Below are positions 41,755 through 51,108 of a stretch of DNA of 64,000 nucleotides, piece after piece. The notes under the pieces are model-generated. The model had not been told where the DNA came from, ran no database searches, and worked only from the letters and a program-made list of their open reading frames with translations. Position 1 is the first letter of the stretch; every line of letters begins with the position of its first letter. Made by a program: the position numbers and the translations under genes. This DNA comes from CAYOPZ01 sp964406005 (GTDB taxonomy: Bacteria > Bacteroidota > Bacteroidia > Bacteroidales > SM23-62): assembly GCA_964406005.1 (NCBI GenBank), contig CAYOPZ010000008.1, forward strand, positions 28,581-92,580. The letters are read 5' to 3'.

Positions 41755-42654
41755 ATGGATTTTGCCGCTCACATACGGGAACTTCTGATGATACACGATT
41801 GCGTGATCCTGCCCGGGCTGGGCGGATTTGTTGCCAATTACAGGCCGGCCGTGATCAATCCTTCGCAGCAGACCATCCATCCCCCTTCCAGACAGATCCT
41901 TTTCAATCCTGAACTGGTGTACAATGACGGTCTTTTATACGCCCATGCTTCAAAGAAGAGCGGGTACGGGTACAAGGAGGTGGGTGAATTTGCAGAAACC
42001 TTTGTCAGACAGGTCATAAGGGATATAGACAAAGGACTGAAGCATACACTGGAGGACATAGGGTATTTCTACCGGGACAGTGAAAAAAAGATCCGTTTTG
42101 CAGCAGATCCGGGAAGCAATTTCCTGATCGATGCATACGGTCTGCCGTTCCTGCGGTATAAGGAATTTGACACAGCTGTTGCAGGCCGGAGACGGACATA
42201 CCGGTCCCTGCCTGCAGATCCGCTTGCCGGACGCAGCAGAATTAAGCGCATTGCCATTACGGCGGCGGCTGCCTGCCTTGTAACAGCGCTGGTGCTGGTA
42301 CCCATTAAGACCGGGTATTTTTCTGAAGCGGGAATGGATATTCCCCCGGGGGATTCCTACGGGGTTTCCGGCAGCCAAACAAAAATTGTTGAAAAACCCG
42401 AAGAAACCACAGCAGTGCTTCAAACGGCTGAGCTAAGCCATGACATCATTGTGGGAAGTTTCAGGGAGTTCGGGAATGCAAGAATGATGCGAAATTCCCT
42501 TGTTCAGAAAGGATACGGAGCCCGGATCCTTGCAGCTGAAAGCGATTATTACAGGGTCTCGGTGGGCCGGTATCTGCAGCCAGGGGAAGCCAGGCAGGCG
42601 CTTTCGGAAATCCGTGCAGAAGGTTACGCGTCGGCCTGGATACTGACCGACTAG
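41755..42654 (+). CDS. HU-CCDC81 and SPOR domain membrane protein
   Basis: The first 150 residues are two HU-like (HU-CCDC81 type) domains, with ELLMIHDCVILPGLGGFVANYRPA and QTIHPPSRQILFNPELVYNDGLLYAHASKKSGY, the standard opening of this Bacteroidota family. One transmembrane helix follows (IAITAAAACLVTALVLVPI, about residues 164-182). The C-terminal 75 residues form a SPOR domain (DIIVGSFREFGNARMMRNSLVQKGY), which binds denuded peptidoglycan at division sites. The protein thus links a cytoplasmic HU-like part to the cell wall. The stop lies 2 bp from that of the convergent metG. Confidence 0.9.
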   Translation: MDFAAHIRELLMIHDCVILPGLGGFVANYRPAVINPSQQTIHPPSRQILFNPELVYNDGLLYAHASKKSGYGYKEVGEFAETFVRQVIRDIDKGLKHTLEDIGYFYRDSEKKIRFAADPGSNFLIDAYGLPFLRYKEFDTAVAGRRRTYRSLPADPLAGRSRIKRIAITAAAACLVTALVLVPIKTGYFSEAGMDIPPGDSYGVSGSQTKIVEKPEETTAVLQTAELSHDIIVGSFREFGNARMMRNSLVQKGYGARILAAESDYYRVSVGRYLQPGEARQALSEIRAEGYASAWILTD

Positions 42655-42656
42655 GA

Positions 42657-44690
42657 TCATTTTATAACCGCACCCTCCGTTGAACCTTCTTCGGGGCTTA
42701 CAAGAATCAACCTGCCTCCGGGCTCTTCAGCCAACAAAATCATGCCGTGGGATTCTATACCCCGGATCTTCCGGGGAGACAGGTTGGCCAGCAAGGAAAC
42801 CTTTTTGCCGACCAGGTCTGCGGGTTCGAAGTATTCGGCAATGCCTGATACCACCGTCCTTTTATCTATTCCGGTATCGAGTTCAAGCTTTATCAGCCTG
42901 TCGGTTTTGGGTATCCGTTCCGCAGCCAGGACCCTGGCAACCCGTATATCCGTTTTGTCGAATTCTTCGTACGATATATCCGGTTTTGCAGGCGGGACAG
43001 CGGTTTCATTCATTTGATTCATTTTTCTGCTGTTTTTCAGTTTATCCAGCTGAAGCTGGATTTCATCATCCCCGATCTTGTCGAACAATAATTCCGGCTG
43101 GTTGATCTCATGCCCCGGAGACAAGAGTGATGTATCGCCGATCCGGTCCCAGCCGATATAGTCGAGGTTCAGAAAACGGGTCAGCCTGCCGGCGGTAAAG
43201 GGCAGAAAAGGTTCGATAAGCGCTGCAAGCCCGCCGGTGATCTGAAGCGAGACATAGAGTATGTTTTTCACACGCCCCGGATCTGTCTTGATCCTGTTCC
43301 AGGGTTCGGTGTCGGCGAGGTATTTGTTGCCCAGCCGGGCAAGATTCATGGCTTCCTTCAGGGCTTCCCGGAACCTGAAATGATCCAGGTTGTCTTCGAC
43401 CTTCTGCCTGTAACCCGAAATGCTGTCCAGCACCTTACGGTCATGGGTTTCCATTTTGCCCGGTTCAGGGACCTTTCCTTTGAAATACATATGCGTGAGC
43501 ACCAGGGAACGGTGGACAAAATTCCCCAGTACGGCAACCAGTTCATTGTTATTCCGCGCCTGGAAATCTTTCCAGGTAAAATCGTTGTCCTTTGTTTCAG
43601 GCGCATTGGCACAAAGAACATATCTCAGCACATCCTGTTTATCCTTGAATTCAACCAGGTACTCGTGCAGCCAGACAGCCCAGTTGCGTGAGGTTGAAAT
43701 TTTTTCCCCTTCAAGGTTCAGAAACTCGTTGGCCGGGACATTGTCGGGGAGAATGTAACTTCCCTCTGCTTTGAGCATGACGGGGAATATGATGCAGTGG
43801 AATACGATATTGTCCTTGCCGATAAAATGAACCATCCGGGAATCCCTGCTTTTCCAGTAATCTTCCCACTTGTGGGTAAGGTCCTTGGTGGCGGATATGT
43901 ATCCTATGGGAGCGTCGAACCATACGTAAAGCACCTTTCCTTCTGCACCGTCAATGGGAACGGGAATTCCCCAGTCAAGGTCCCTTGTCACCGCCCTGGC
44001 TTCCAGCCCTCCGTCGATCCAGGATTTACACTGCCCGTATACATTGGTCTTCCAGTGCTTGTTTTCCTCGAGTATCCACTTCCTCAGAAAACCTTCGTAG
44101 CGGTCGAGTTGCAGGTACCAGTGCCTTGTTTTCCGGCGCTCCGGGATGCTGCCGCTGATGGTCGATCGCGGGTTGATAAGGTCGGTTGCGCTGAGCGATG
44201 AACCGCATTGTTCGCATTGATCCCCGTAAGCTCCTTCGAAACCGCATTTCGGACAGGTCCCCGTGATATACCTGTCGGCCAGGAACTGCCCTGCTTCCCT
44301 GTCATAATACTGCCGGGTTTCGCGTTCGGTGAATTCATTCCTGTCGTAAAGCGTTTTGAAGAATTCGCTTGCAGTGGCGTGATGCGTGGGATGTGTGGTG
44401 CGGTGATAAATGTCGAATGAAATGCCGAACTTTTCGAAGGAGCTCTTATTGAGTTCATGGTACCGGTCGACGATCTCCCGTGGCGAAACGCCTTCCTGGC
44501 GGGCCTTGATCGTGATCGGGACCCCGTGCTCATCCGAACCGCAGACATAAATGATGTCCTCACCTCTGAGCCGCATGTATCGTGAATAAATATCCGCCGG
44601 GATATAAACTCCTGCAAGGTGGCCGATGTGAACCGGTCCGTTTGCATAGGGAAGGGCCGCCGTGATCAGGTGCCGTTTGTATTTGCCCAT
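42657..44690 (-). CDS. metG: methionyl-tRNA synthetase
   Basis: MetG charges tRNA-Met. The ATG at 44690 is chosen because MGKYKRHLITAALPYANGPVHIGHLAG begins the catalytic domain with the HIGH motif; the frame further upstream (to 45233) only mirrors the divergent S66 peptidase gene. A zinc-binding knuckle (CPKCGFEGAYGDQCEQC) and KISTS, the KMSKS equivalent, are present. The C-terminus carries the EMAP-like tRNA-binding domain (FDKTDIRVARVLAAERIPKTDRLIKLELDTG), connected by a variable linker. Total length is 677 residues, standard for the long form. Confidence 0.95.
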   Translation of the reverse strand: MGKYKRHLITAALPYANGPVHIGHLAGVYIPADIYSRYMRLRGEDIIYVCGSDEHGVPITIKARQEGVSPREIVDRYHELNKSSFEKFGISFDIYHRTTHPTHHATASEFFKTLYDRNEFTERETRQYYDREAGQFLADRYITGTCPKCGFEGAYGDQCEQCGSSLSATDLINPRSTISGSIPERRKTRHWYLQLDRYEGFLRKWILEENKHWKTNVYGQCKSWIDGGLEARAVTRDLDWGIPVPIDGAEGKVLYVWFDAPIGYISATKDLTHKWEDYWKSRDSRMVHFIGKDNIVFHCIIFPVMLKAEGSYILPDNVPANEFLNLEGEKISTSRNWAVWLHEYLVEFKDKQDVLRYVLCANAPETKDNDFTWKDFQARNNNELVAVLGNFVHRSLVLTHMYFKGKVPEPGKMETHDRKVLDSISGYRQKVEDNLDHFRFREALKEAMNLARLGNKYLADTEPWNRIKTDPGRVKNILYVSLQITGGLAALIEPFLPFTAGRLTRFLNLDYIGWDRIGDTSLLSPGHEINQPELLFDKIGDDEIQLQLDKLKNSRKMNQMNETAVPPAKPDISYEEFDKTDIRVARVLAAERIPKTDRLIKLELDTGIDKRTVVSGIAEYFEPADLVGKKVSLLANLSPRKIRGIESHGMILLAEEPGGRLILVSPEEGSTEGAVIK

Positions 44691-44738
44691 GATGCACACA
44701 AAGATATATAATTGCAGGATTTTGATTATATTAATGTG

Positions 44739-45662
44739 ATGCAAATACATCCCCCATACCTGGAGAAAGGAGACCTGGTCGGAATTACCGCCCCGGCCCG
44801 CTGGATCAGTCCCGGGGACACGGAATTTTTTCTGAAACTTCTGCACGATGCAGGCTTCAGGGCCGTTACCGGACCCATATACAAACGATATAATCAGTTT
44901 GCCGGAACGGACGGTGAAAGGCTGAAAGACCTCCAGTCCATGCTGGATCATCCGGATATCCGGGCCATCTTCTGTGCCAGGGGAGGTTACGGGAGCATGA
45001 GACTGCTGAAAGGGATCGACCTCGAAGCCTTTGCCGCCCGGCCAAAATGGCTTGTCGGATACAGTGACATTACAGCACTTCACTGCCTTCTTCAGATAAA
45101 GATTGGTTGCGAAAGCCTGCATGCGCCCATGCCCTGGTCCTTTAAGGAATGTCCGGTAAAAAGCGATCCGGGCAGCGCCGGCCTGTTTGGTGCATTGACA
45201 GGGGAAATGCCGGATTACAGGGTGGAGTCGCATGCCCTGAACCGCAACGGGACGGGGGAGGGCATACTGCTCGGAGGAAACCTTTCCGTATTGTACAGCC
45301 TTACGGGAACACCTTACCAGCTTGATACGGGGGGAGGGATTTTATTTCTGGAAGATGTGGACGAGTATCTCTACCACATAGACAGAATGATGCAGAACCT
45401 GAAGCTTTCGGGTATGCTGTCAGGGTTGCAGGGGCTGGTCGTGGGAGGAATGACCGACATGCACGACAATGAGGTTCCTTTTGGCCGGGATGCATACAGT
45501 ATTATCAGGGATGCCGTAAACCAGTATGATTATCCTGTCCTTTTCGGTTTCCCGGCCGGGCATCTTGATACGAACCTGGCACTTGTCCTGGGAAGGAGAA
45601 GCAGGCTTACCGTGGATGACAGGGGAGGCAGACTGCAGGGTCTGGATCCCGGAGAAACCTGA
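44739..45662 (+). CDS. LD-carboxypeptidase, peptidase family S66
   Basis: Family S66 enzymes remove the terminal D-Ala from muropeptide tetrapeptides during wall recycling. The ATG at 44739 is preferred to an upstream TTG at 44712, since MQIHPPYLEKGDLVGITAPARWIS is the usual start. The nucleophile Ser lies in CARGGYGSMRLLKGID and the family motif WLVGYSDITALH follows. The C-terminal part includes GILLGGNLSVLYSLTGTP and FLEDVDEYLYHIDRM. No signal peptide is seen, so it acts in the cytoplasm. The yraN-like gene starts 1 bp after its stop. Confidence 0.93.
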   Translation: MQIHPPYLEKGDLVGITAPARWISPGDTEFFLKLLHDAGFRAVTGPIYKRYNQFAGTDGERLKDLQSMLDHPDIRAIFCARGGYGSMRLLKGIDLEAFAARPKWLVGYSDITALHCLLQIKIGCESLHAPMPWSFKECPVKSDPGSAGLFGALTGEMPDYRVESHALNRNGTGEGILLGGNLSVLYSLTGTPYQLDTGGGILFLEDVDEYLYHIDRMMQNLKLSGMLSGLQGLVVGGMTDMHDNEVPFGRDAYSIIRDAVNQYDYPVLFGFPAGHLDTNLALVLGRRSRLTVDDRGGRLQGLDPGET

Positions 45663-45663
45663 T

Positions 45664-46026
45664 ATGGCAGATCACATAGAAAAAGGAAGAAAAGGGGAAG
45701 AGGAAGCAGCCAGGTTCCTGATTGCCAAAGGCTATGATATTCTGGAGAAAAACTGGAGGTACGGGCGGAAGGAAATAGACATCATTGCCCTTGACCGGGA
45801 CCGGACGGTTTTTGTGGAGGTAAAGTCGAGAAGATCGCTCGGGGACGAGAGATATGATGAACTCATCGGGCCATCCAAGCAGCAATCCCTTCTGGCGGTG
45901 GCCAATGCGTATATGGTTCGCAGGAAAAAAAGCGGACCGGTCAGGTTCGATGTCGTTTTCGTGATCGGGGAAGGACCCGGTACAAGGATAGAGCATATTG
46001 AAGATGCCTTCGACAACTGGGGATAG
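45664..46026 (+). CDS. YraN family (UPF0102) nuclease-like protein
   Basis: A 120-residue protein whose core GRKGEEEAARFLIAKGYDILEKNWRYGRKEIDIIALDRDRTVFVEVKSRRS is the UPF0102 signature and has the layout of a PD-(D/E)xK nuclease (E-ID and EVK). The ATG at 45664 is chosen; longer frames run into the S66 gene in another frame. Activity and partner are unknown, although the family is widespread next to housekeeping genes. Confidence 0.93.
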   Translation: MADHIEKGRKGEEEAARFLIAKGYDILEKNWRYGRKEIDIIALDRDRTVFVEVKSRRSLGDERYDELIGPSKQQSLLAVANAYMVRRKKSGPVRFDVVFVIGEGPGTRIEHIEDAFDNWG

Positions 46027-46032
46027 AACATC

Positions 46033-47019
46033 CTATTCAAGCAAGAGGTTGCAGCCCCGGAGCTCACTGCCGTCAAACCTTCCCAGTACACTGAATCCCT
46101 TTTCGCCGGATGACGTGCCGACATCCTGCGTGGCGATGAAGGAGCATGAATGAACATTGGCCAGGTCAATGATGTTGATCCCGCCCGAACGTCCCCCGTA
46201 ATTCACGGAAAGCGGATCATTGGGATCACGGATCAGGACCTTCATCCACGGGGGTGTGTGGAATATTCCCTCCCTTTTTGCATATGCCTGGGTGAGCAAT
46301 TCCGTCATTCCGTACTCCGAGTGGATGTCTTTCAGGTGAAATGCGTTTCCAAGGATTTCATGAAGCTCTTTCCTTGTAAGCTCTTTACGATGGCCTTTCA
46401 TGCCCCCGGTTTCCATTACCAGTGTATGCCGCAGGGGAAGGGGATAACGTTCCGCCAGCTCAAGCAATGCGAAGCTGACTCCCAGCAGGAGCACCTTCCG
46501 GGATTTTTCTTCAAGTTTTTCGAGTTGACTGACGAGGCCCCGGTAATCATTCAGGTAAAAGCCGCTCTCCGGGTGCTCACTCAGGCGGATAAGATGCCCG
46601 GCCATATATGCCAGGGAAGAATTTTTCCTGTCAAGGTATGAGGGGAGCAATGCAAGTATACAATAATCCCCGGGGGAGCCGTAGAAATGACGGAAGGCCC
46701 CGGTGAAACTTCGCCGGTAGAGGGAAGCATCCGCAATATAATGCCTGCTTCTTTCATCCCCTGATGTACCGCTGCTTTCAAATACGAATTCATATGCCCG
46801 CTTCCCTGTCAGGATTTTCCGGGTCCGGAAGAATTCTACGGGAAGAAAAGGGATCTCTTCCGTGGAGGAAATCCTTTCCGGAGGTATGTGCATAAGCTCA
46901 AGGTACTGTTTGTAAACCGGGTTATGGAGCGACTGGTAACGGAAAACCTCCAGGGCCAGTTCCTCGAATGCGGCAGGATTGTCTATTGAAAAAATCCGGT
47001 CTGCAGAGATCTTATTCAT
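46033..47019 (-). CDS. LuxE/PaaK-like acyl-protein synthetase or acyltransferase
   Basis: A 328-residue soluble protein of the adenylate-forming superfamily. Diagnostic segments are EIPFLPVEFFRTRKILTG, the Ser/Thr/Gly-rich phosphate-binding FESSGTSGDERSRHYI, DIHSEYGMTELLTQAYA and HTPPWMKVLIRDPNDPL. LuxE activates fatty acids in luminous bacteria; homologues in non-luminous Bacteroidota are of unknown function and lie as single genes, as here. It is convergent with yraN and 21 bp downstream of pgk. An acyl-activating role is inferred from the family. Confidence 0.85.
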   Translation of the reverse strand: MNKISADRIFSIDNPAAFEELALEVFRYQSLHNPVYKQYLELMHIPPERISSTEEIPFLPVEFFRTRKILTGKRAYEFVFESSGTSGDERSRHYIADASLYRRSFTGAFRHFYGSPGDYCILALLPSYLDRKNSSLAYMAGHLIRLSEHPESGFYLNDYRGLVSQLEKLEEKSRKVLLLGVSFALLELAERYPLPLRHTLVMETGGMKGHRKELTRKELHEILGNAFHLKDIHSEYGMTELLTQAYAKREGIFHTPPWMKVLIRDPNDPLSVNYGGRSGGINIIDLANVHSCSFIATQDVGTSSGEKGFSVLGRFDGSELRGCNLLLE

Positions 47020-47040
47020 AGCGTTCCCGGTAAGGAAGCG

Positions 47041-48231
47041 TCAATCCCTTATGGCGGCGATGCCCGGAAGTTCCTTGCCTTCGATGTATTCAAGCATGGC
47101 TCCACCGCCGGTGGATACATAGCTTACCTTGTCTTTCATCCTGTACTTGTTCACGGCAGCTACGGAATCCCCTCCGCCGACCAGGCTGAAAGAACCTTTT
47201 GAAGTGGCCTGGGCGATCGCATCGGCAACGCTGCGGGTTCCCTTCTGGAAATTTTCCATTTCGAAAACCCCCATGGGGCCGTTCCAAAGAATGGTTCTGG
47301 ATGCCGTGATCACATCCCTGAACCTACGGATTGTTTCCGGGCCTATATCCAGACCCATCCATCCGTCCGGGACGTCATCGGAAGCCGTGATCCTGGTCTG
47401 CGCATCGTTGTCGAATTTGTCGGCAGCCACATTGTCTTCAGGAAGGAGCAACCGGACTCCCCTGTCTTCGGCTTTCCTGATAAGATCGCGTGCCACATCC
47501 AGCTTGTCCTCCTCGCAGAGGGAAGCGCCGATTTTTCCATCCATGGCTTTTATAAAGGTGTAGGTCATTCCTCCCCCTATGATCAGATTGTCGCATTTTT
47601 CCATCAGGTTTTCAATGATCAGGATCTTGTCCGAGACCTTGGCACCGCCCATGACAGCTGTAAAGGGTTTTTCGGCTTCATGGAGCACCCTGTCCATGCT
47701 TTTCAGTTCACTGCCTATCAGGTAACCGAACATCCTTTCAACGGGGAAAAATTTCGCAACGATGGTGGTTGAGGCATGAGCCCTGTGTGCCGTACCGAAT
47801 GCATCATTAACATAAACATCCGCACCCTCACCGAGCTGCCTTGCGAAAGATTCGTCGCCACCGGTTTCTTCCTTATGGAACCTGAGATTTTCAAGTAGCA
47901 GCACCTCTCCCGGCTTCAGCGCTTTTTTCAGTTCCAGGGTATCCCTGCCTATGCAATCCGCCGCGAATTTAACGTCCGACCCCAGCAGACCCGAAAGAAC
48001 GGGAACCACATGTTTCAGTGAAAATTTTTCTTCCGGACCTTCCTTGGGCCGGCCGAGATGGGACATCAGGATGGCAGATCCACCGTTTTCAATAATCTTT
48101 CTTATTGTCGGAAGGGCCGCCCTGACCCGTGTATCGTCTGTAACCTCGAAACGGTCATTAAGAGGCACATTGAAATCCACCCTAATGATCGCTTTTTTCC
48201 CTGTAAAGTCATAATTATCAATGTTGTACAT
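47041..48231 (-). CDS. pgk: phosphoglycerate kinase
   Basis: Pgk transfers phosphate between 1,3-bisphosphoglycerate and ADP in glycolysis. The 396-residue protein has RVDFNVPLNDRFEVTDDTRVRAALPTI, SHLGRPKEG, NDAFGTAHRAHAST, GGAKVSDKILIIENL and WNGPMGVFEMENFQKGT, with the Gly-rich LVGGGDSVAAV nucleotide site. All segments of both domains are intact. A -7 box (48264-48271) lies 33 bp ahead of the ATG. Confidence 0.97.
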   Translation of the reverse strand: MYNIDNYDFTGKKAIIRVDFNVPLNDRFEVTDDTRVRAALPTIRKIIENGGSAILMSHLGRPKEGPEEKFSLKHVVPVLSGLLGSDVKFAADCIGRDTLELKKALKPGEVLLLENLRFHKEETGGDESFARQLGEGADVYVNDAFGTAHRAHASTTIVAKFFPVERMFGYLIGSELKSMDRVLHEAEKPFTAVMGGAKVSDKILIIENLMEKCDNLIIGGGMTYTFIKAMDGKIGASLCEEDKLDVARDLIRKAEDRGVRLLLPEDNVAADKFDNDAQTRITASDDVPDGWMGLDIGPETIRRFRDVITASRTILWNGPMGVFEMENFQKGTRSVADAIAQATSKGSFSLVGGGDSVAAVNKYRMKDKVSYVSTGGGAMLEYIEGKELPGIAAIRD

Positions 48232-48263
48232 ATTTTTTTAATGCTTTGGTTATGATGGTTCGC

Positions 48264-48271
48264 CAAAGTTA
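48264..48271 (-). promoter_or_regulatory. -7 box for pgk
   Basis: Minus-strand TAACTTTG is a perfect TAnnTTTG. Transcription would start near 48257, leaving a leader of about 26 bases. The -33 region is AT-rich but has no TTTG. Confidence 0.45.
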
Positions 48272-48295
48272 AAAAAGTATTTTAATTTTACCTTT

Positions 48296-49420
48296 ATGCA
48301 ATTCCTGAAAGTAGCGGGACATACCCGGTTGAAACAGCGCCTGGTTCATTCCGCCGGTGAGAATAAAATCCCGCATGCCCAGTTGTTTCATGGATCGGAG
48401 GGCAGCGGATCCCTCGCACTTGCCCTTGCCTATGCTACCTTCCTGTCATGCGAGGACAGGCAGGCGGAAGATTCCTGCGGAAAATGTCCCTCCTGTATGA
48501 AGTATGAAAAGCTTGTGCACCCCGACCTGCATTTTGTATTTCCCGTTGCCACCACAAAAAGGGTTACGAAGGATCCCGTAAGCGATGACTTCGTTGCCGA
48601 CTGGCGAAAGGCTTTCCTGGAGAATCCGTACATTACCCTGAACCAGTGGTACGAGTTCATCGGTCTTGAAAACAAGCAGGGAATCATCGGCAAGAGGGAA
48701 AGCGAGGAGATCATGCGGAAACTGAGCCTTAAAACATATGAATCCGCTTTCAAGATAATGATCGTATGGATGCCCGAGAGAATGAACCTTACCGCTGCCA
48801 ACAAGCTGCTCAAACTGATCGAGGAACCTCCCCCGATGACCGTTTTTCTTCTCGTCACGGAGCAGCCGGAGGGCATTGTTCCGACCATCCGATCAAGAGC
48901 ACAGTTCATACGGGTCCCGTCCATAAAAGATGAAGAACTTCTGCAGTTCCTCAAAGAATCCCGGCAGGAAGGAGGGGAGGAACTTGATAACGCAGTAAGG
49001 GTGGCCGGGGGAAGTTATACCAGGGCCATTGATTATCTGGCTGCCGGCCAGGAAAGCAAGGCCCATCTTGACCTGTTCATACGGATCATGAGGATTGCCT
49101 ATATGCGTAATTACCCGGATATGTTTACCTGGGTTGAGGAGCTGTCCGCACTCGGCAGGGAAAAACAAAAAGCCTTCCTGGCTTTCGCTTTGAGAATGGT
49201 GCGGGAAAACTTCATGCTTAACAATAAGCAGGAGGAACTGGTAAGGCTGACCCGTCCGGAGATGGATTTTTCGCGCAAATTCCATCCCTTTATCCATGAA
49301 AGCAATGCCCCTGCGATTGCCGAAGAACTTAACCTGGCGAGCATCCATATCGAGGCCAATGCATATGCGCGCATAGTGCTTCTCGACTTTGTCCTGAAAC
49401 TTGTAAAGCTTATCCGTTAG
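48296..49420 (+). CDS. holB: DNA polymerase III delta' subunit
   Basis: Delta-prime is the stator of the clamp loader. The 374-residue protein has the AAA+ layout with a degenerate P-loop (HGSEGSGSLALALAYATF), as in delta-prime proteins that do not hydrolyse ATP, and the zinc module SCGKCPSCMKYEKLVHPDLHFVFP. NLTAANKLLKLIEEPPPMTVFLLVTE and TIRSRAQFIRV match sensor regions (the SRC motif is SRA here). The gene is divergent from pgk and followed by ricT and gldH. Confidence 0.92.
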   Translation: MQFLKVAGHTRLKQRLVHSAGENKIPHAQLFHGSEGSGSLALALAYATFLSCEDRQAEDSCGKCPSCMKYEKLVHPDLHFVFPVATTKRVTKDPVSDDFVADWRKAFLENPYITLNQWYEFIGLENKQGIIGKRESEEIMRKLSLKTYESAFKIMIVWMPERMNLTAANKLLKLIEEPPPMTVFLLVTEQPEGIVPTIRSRAQFIRVPSIKDEELLQFLKESRQEGGEELDNAVRVAGGSYTRAIDYLAAGQESKAHLDLFIRIMRIAYMRNYPDMFTWVEELSALGREKQKAFLAFALRMVRENFMLNNKQEELVRLTRPEMDFSRKFHPFIHESNAPAIAEELNLASIHIEANAYARIVLLDFVLKLVKLIR

Positions 49421-49483
49421 CGCGGAGGATATCCCCAAAATCACTAAATTTACGTCACGGAAACCCGTAATTGAAACAGGGAG

Positions 49484-50617
49484 ATGAGCGAGGTCAGGTC
49501 TATATGCAATAACAGGAGTGCGGTTTTTGATATGTCATACGGGAAGTACTGCGGATGCAGTAAACTGTCAACGTATGACTGGATGGAAGACATTCCTGAT
49601 GCCCGTACGTATAACGATATCATAGAAGTACGGTTTAAAAATACACGCAAGGGATTTTACAGGAACGTCAACAACCTGAGGTTTAAGGCAGGTGATGTGG
49701 TGGCTGTAGAGGCTTCCCCCGGGCATGATGTAGGCGTGGTCTCCATGACCGGTGAGCTGGTATTGAAGCAGCTATTCAAATACGGGATCCTGAAGGATTC
49801 CGAGGACCTGAAAAAATTATACCGGAAGGTAAAATCCGTTGATGTTGAGAAATGGAAAGAGGCGATCGGCCTGGAACATGATACCATGATCAGGTCAAGA
49901 CAGATCGCCGAAGACCTGAAGCTCGATATGAAAATCGGTGACGTTGAATACCAGGGTGACAAAAGCAAAGCCATTTTTTATTATATCGCCGATGAGAGGG
50001 TGGACTTCCGGGAGCTTATCAAGGTCCTTGCGGATACTTTTAAGGTAAGGATAGAAATGAAGCAGATCGGCGCACGGCAGGAGGCGGGAAGAATAGGGGG
50101 GATCGGGTCGTGCGGCAGGGAACTGTGCTGTGCGAGCTGGCTTACCAGTTTTGTATCGGTCACTACCAATGCAGCGCGTTATCAGGAGGTGTCTCTGAAT
50201 CCTCAAAAGCTGGCAGGCCAGTGCGGAAAGCTGAAATGCTGCCTGAACTACGAGCTGAATTCCTACCTTGATGCCCAGAAGGATTTTCCCGAGAAGGATG
50301 TTGTCCTGGAAATCAGGGACGGACAGGCTTACCATCAGAAGACGGACATATACAGGAGACTCTACTGGTATGCTTATGAGCAGGACAATGTTTCCAACCT
50401 GGTACCCGTACCTGTTGAACGGGTACGGGAGATCATTGAGCTCAACAGGAAGGGAAAGAAAGCGGAGGCACTGATCGAGCACGGGACGGATAATACCGGG
50501 CCAACGGAATTTCAGCAGGGTACAGGGCAGGACAGCCCCGTGCAGTCAAACCGGCAACAGGCCGGATCCAGAAAAAAAAGAAAGACGAAGAAAGGTAAAC
50601 GGAAAACGGATCGGTAA
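49484..50617 (+). CDS. ricT: PSP1 domain protein, RicT (YaaT) family
   Basis: RicT is a cytoplasmic cysteine-rich protein; in Bacillus it works with RicA and RicF to modulate RNase Y and phosphorelay. The PSP1 core runs from IIEVRFKNTRKGFYRN to about residue 260. Conserved cysteines are in SYGKYCGCSKL, GSCGRELCCASWL and GQCGKLKCCLNYE, which in Bacillus help hold iron-sulfur clusters. The C-terminal 50 residues are low-complexity and end in a Lys/Arg-rich tail. The stop overlaps the gldH start (ATG inside TAATG). This linkage with gldH is common in Bacteroidota. Confidence 0.92.
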   Translation: MSEVRSICNNRSAVFDMSYGKYCGCSKLSTYDWMEDIPDARTYNDIIEVRFKNTRKGFYRNVNNLRFKAGDVVAVEASPGHDVGVVSMTGELVLKQLFKYGILKDSEDLKKLYRKVKSVDVEKWKEAIGLEHDTMIRSRQIAEDLKLDMKIGDVEYQGDKSKAIFYYIADERVDFRELIKVLADTFKVRIEMKQIGARQEAGRIGGIGSCGRELCCASWLTSFVSVTTNAARYQEVSLNPQKLAGQCGKLKCCLNYELNSYLDAQKDFPEKDVVLEIRDGQAYHQKTDIYRRLYWYAYEQDNVSNLVPVPVERVREIIELNRKGKKAEALIEHGTDNTGPTEFQQGTGQDSPVQSNRQQAGSRKKRKTKKGKRKTDR

Positions 50618-51090
50618 TGGACAGGAAAATCGGGATTATTCTTACCTTGCTGCTTGCCTTCCAGAATCCTTCCTGTGATCCGGACAGGGTATATGAAAAG
50701 AACATCAGGATACCTGACGGCGTCTGGTCTTACGATAATATACTGAGCTTTGAGGTAATGGTCGAGGATACAATCAGCCTGCACAATTTATATGTGAATG
50801 TCCGCAATACAAGTCTTTATCCCAACAGCAACCTGTATTTATTCATCACCACATTTGCTCCTTCAGGGGATTTCGTAAGGGACACCTTTGAAGTGATCCT
50901 GGCGGATGAACGGGGGAAATGGCTTGGAAGCGGCCTGGGGGATATCTGGGACCTGCAGCAGGTCTACAAGGGAAACGTTCGATTTGCCCAGAAAGGCAAG
51001 TATACATTTGAATTTGAACAGGCAATGAGGACAGAACACCTTCCGTTCGTGCTTGATGTGGGATTGCGTGTGGAAAAGGCAAAGCCCTAG
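50617..51090 (+). CDS. gldH: gliding motility lipoprotein GldH
   Basis: GldH is a lipoprotein needed for gliding in flavobacteria and often kept in non-gliding Bacteroidota. The 157-residue precursor has a signal peptide ending in NPSC, with Cys at about residue 20, and the family segments YEKNIRIPDGVWSYDNILSFEV, LHNLYVNVRNTSLYPNSNLYLFI and WLGSGLGDIWDLQQVYKGNVRF. It overlaps ricT by 1 bp and precedes the trmB fusion by 18 bp. Confidence 0.92.
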   Translation: MDRKIGIILTLLLAFQNPSCDPDRVYEKNIRIPDGVWSYDNILSFEVMVEDTISLHNLYVNVRNTSLYPNSNLYLFITTFAPSGDFVRDTFEVILADERGKWLGSGLGDIWDLQQVYKGNVRFAQKGKYTFEFEQAMRTEHLPFVLDVGLRVEKAKP

Positions 51091-51108
51091 ACGGGAATTC
51101 ATACGGTC

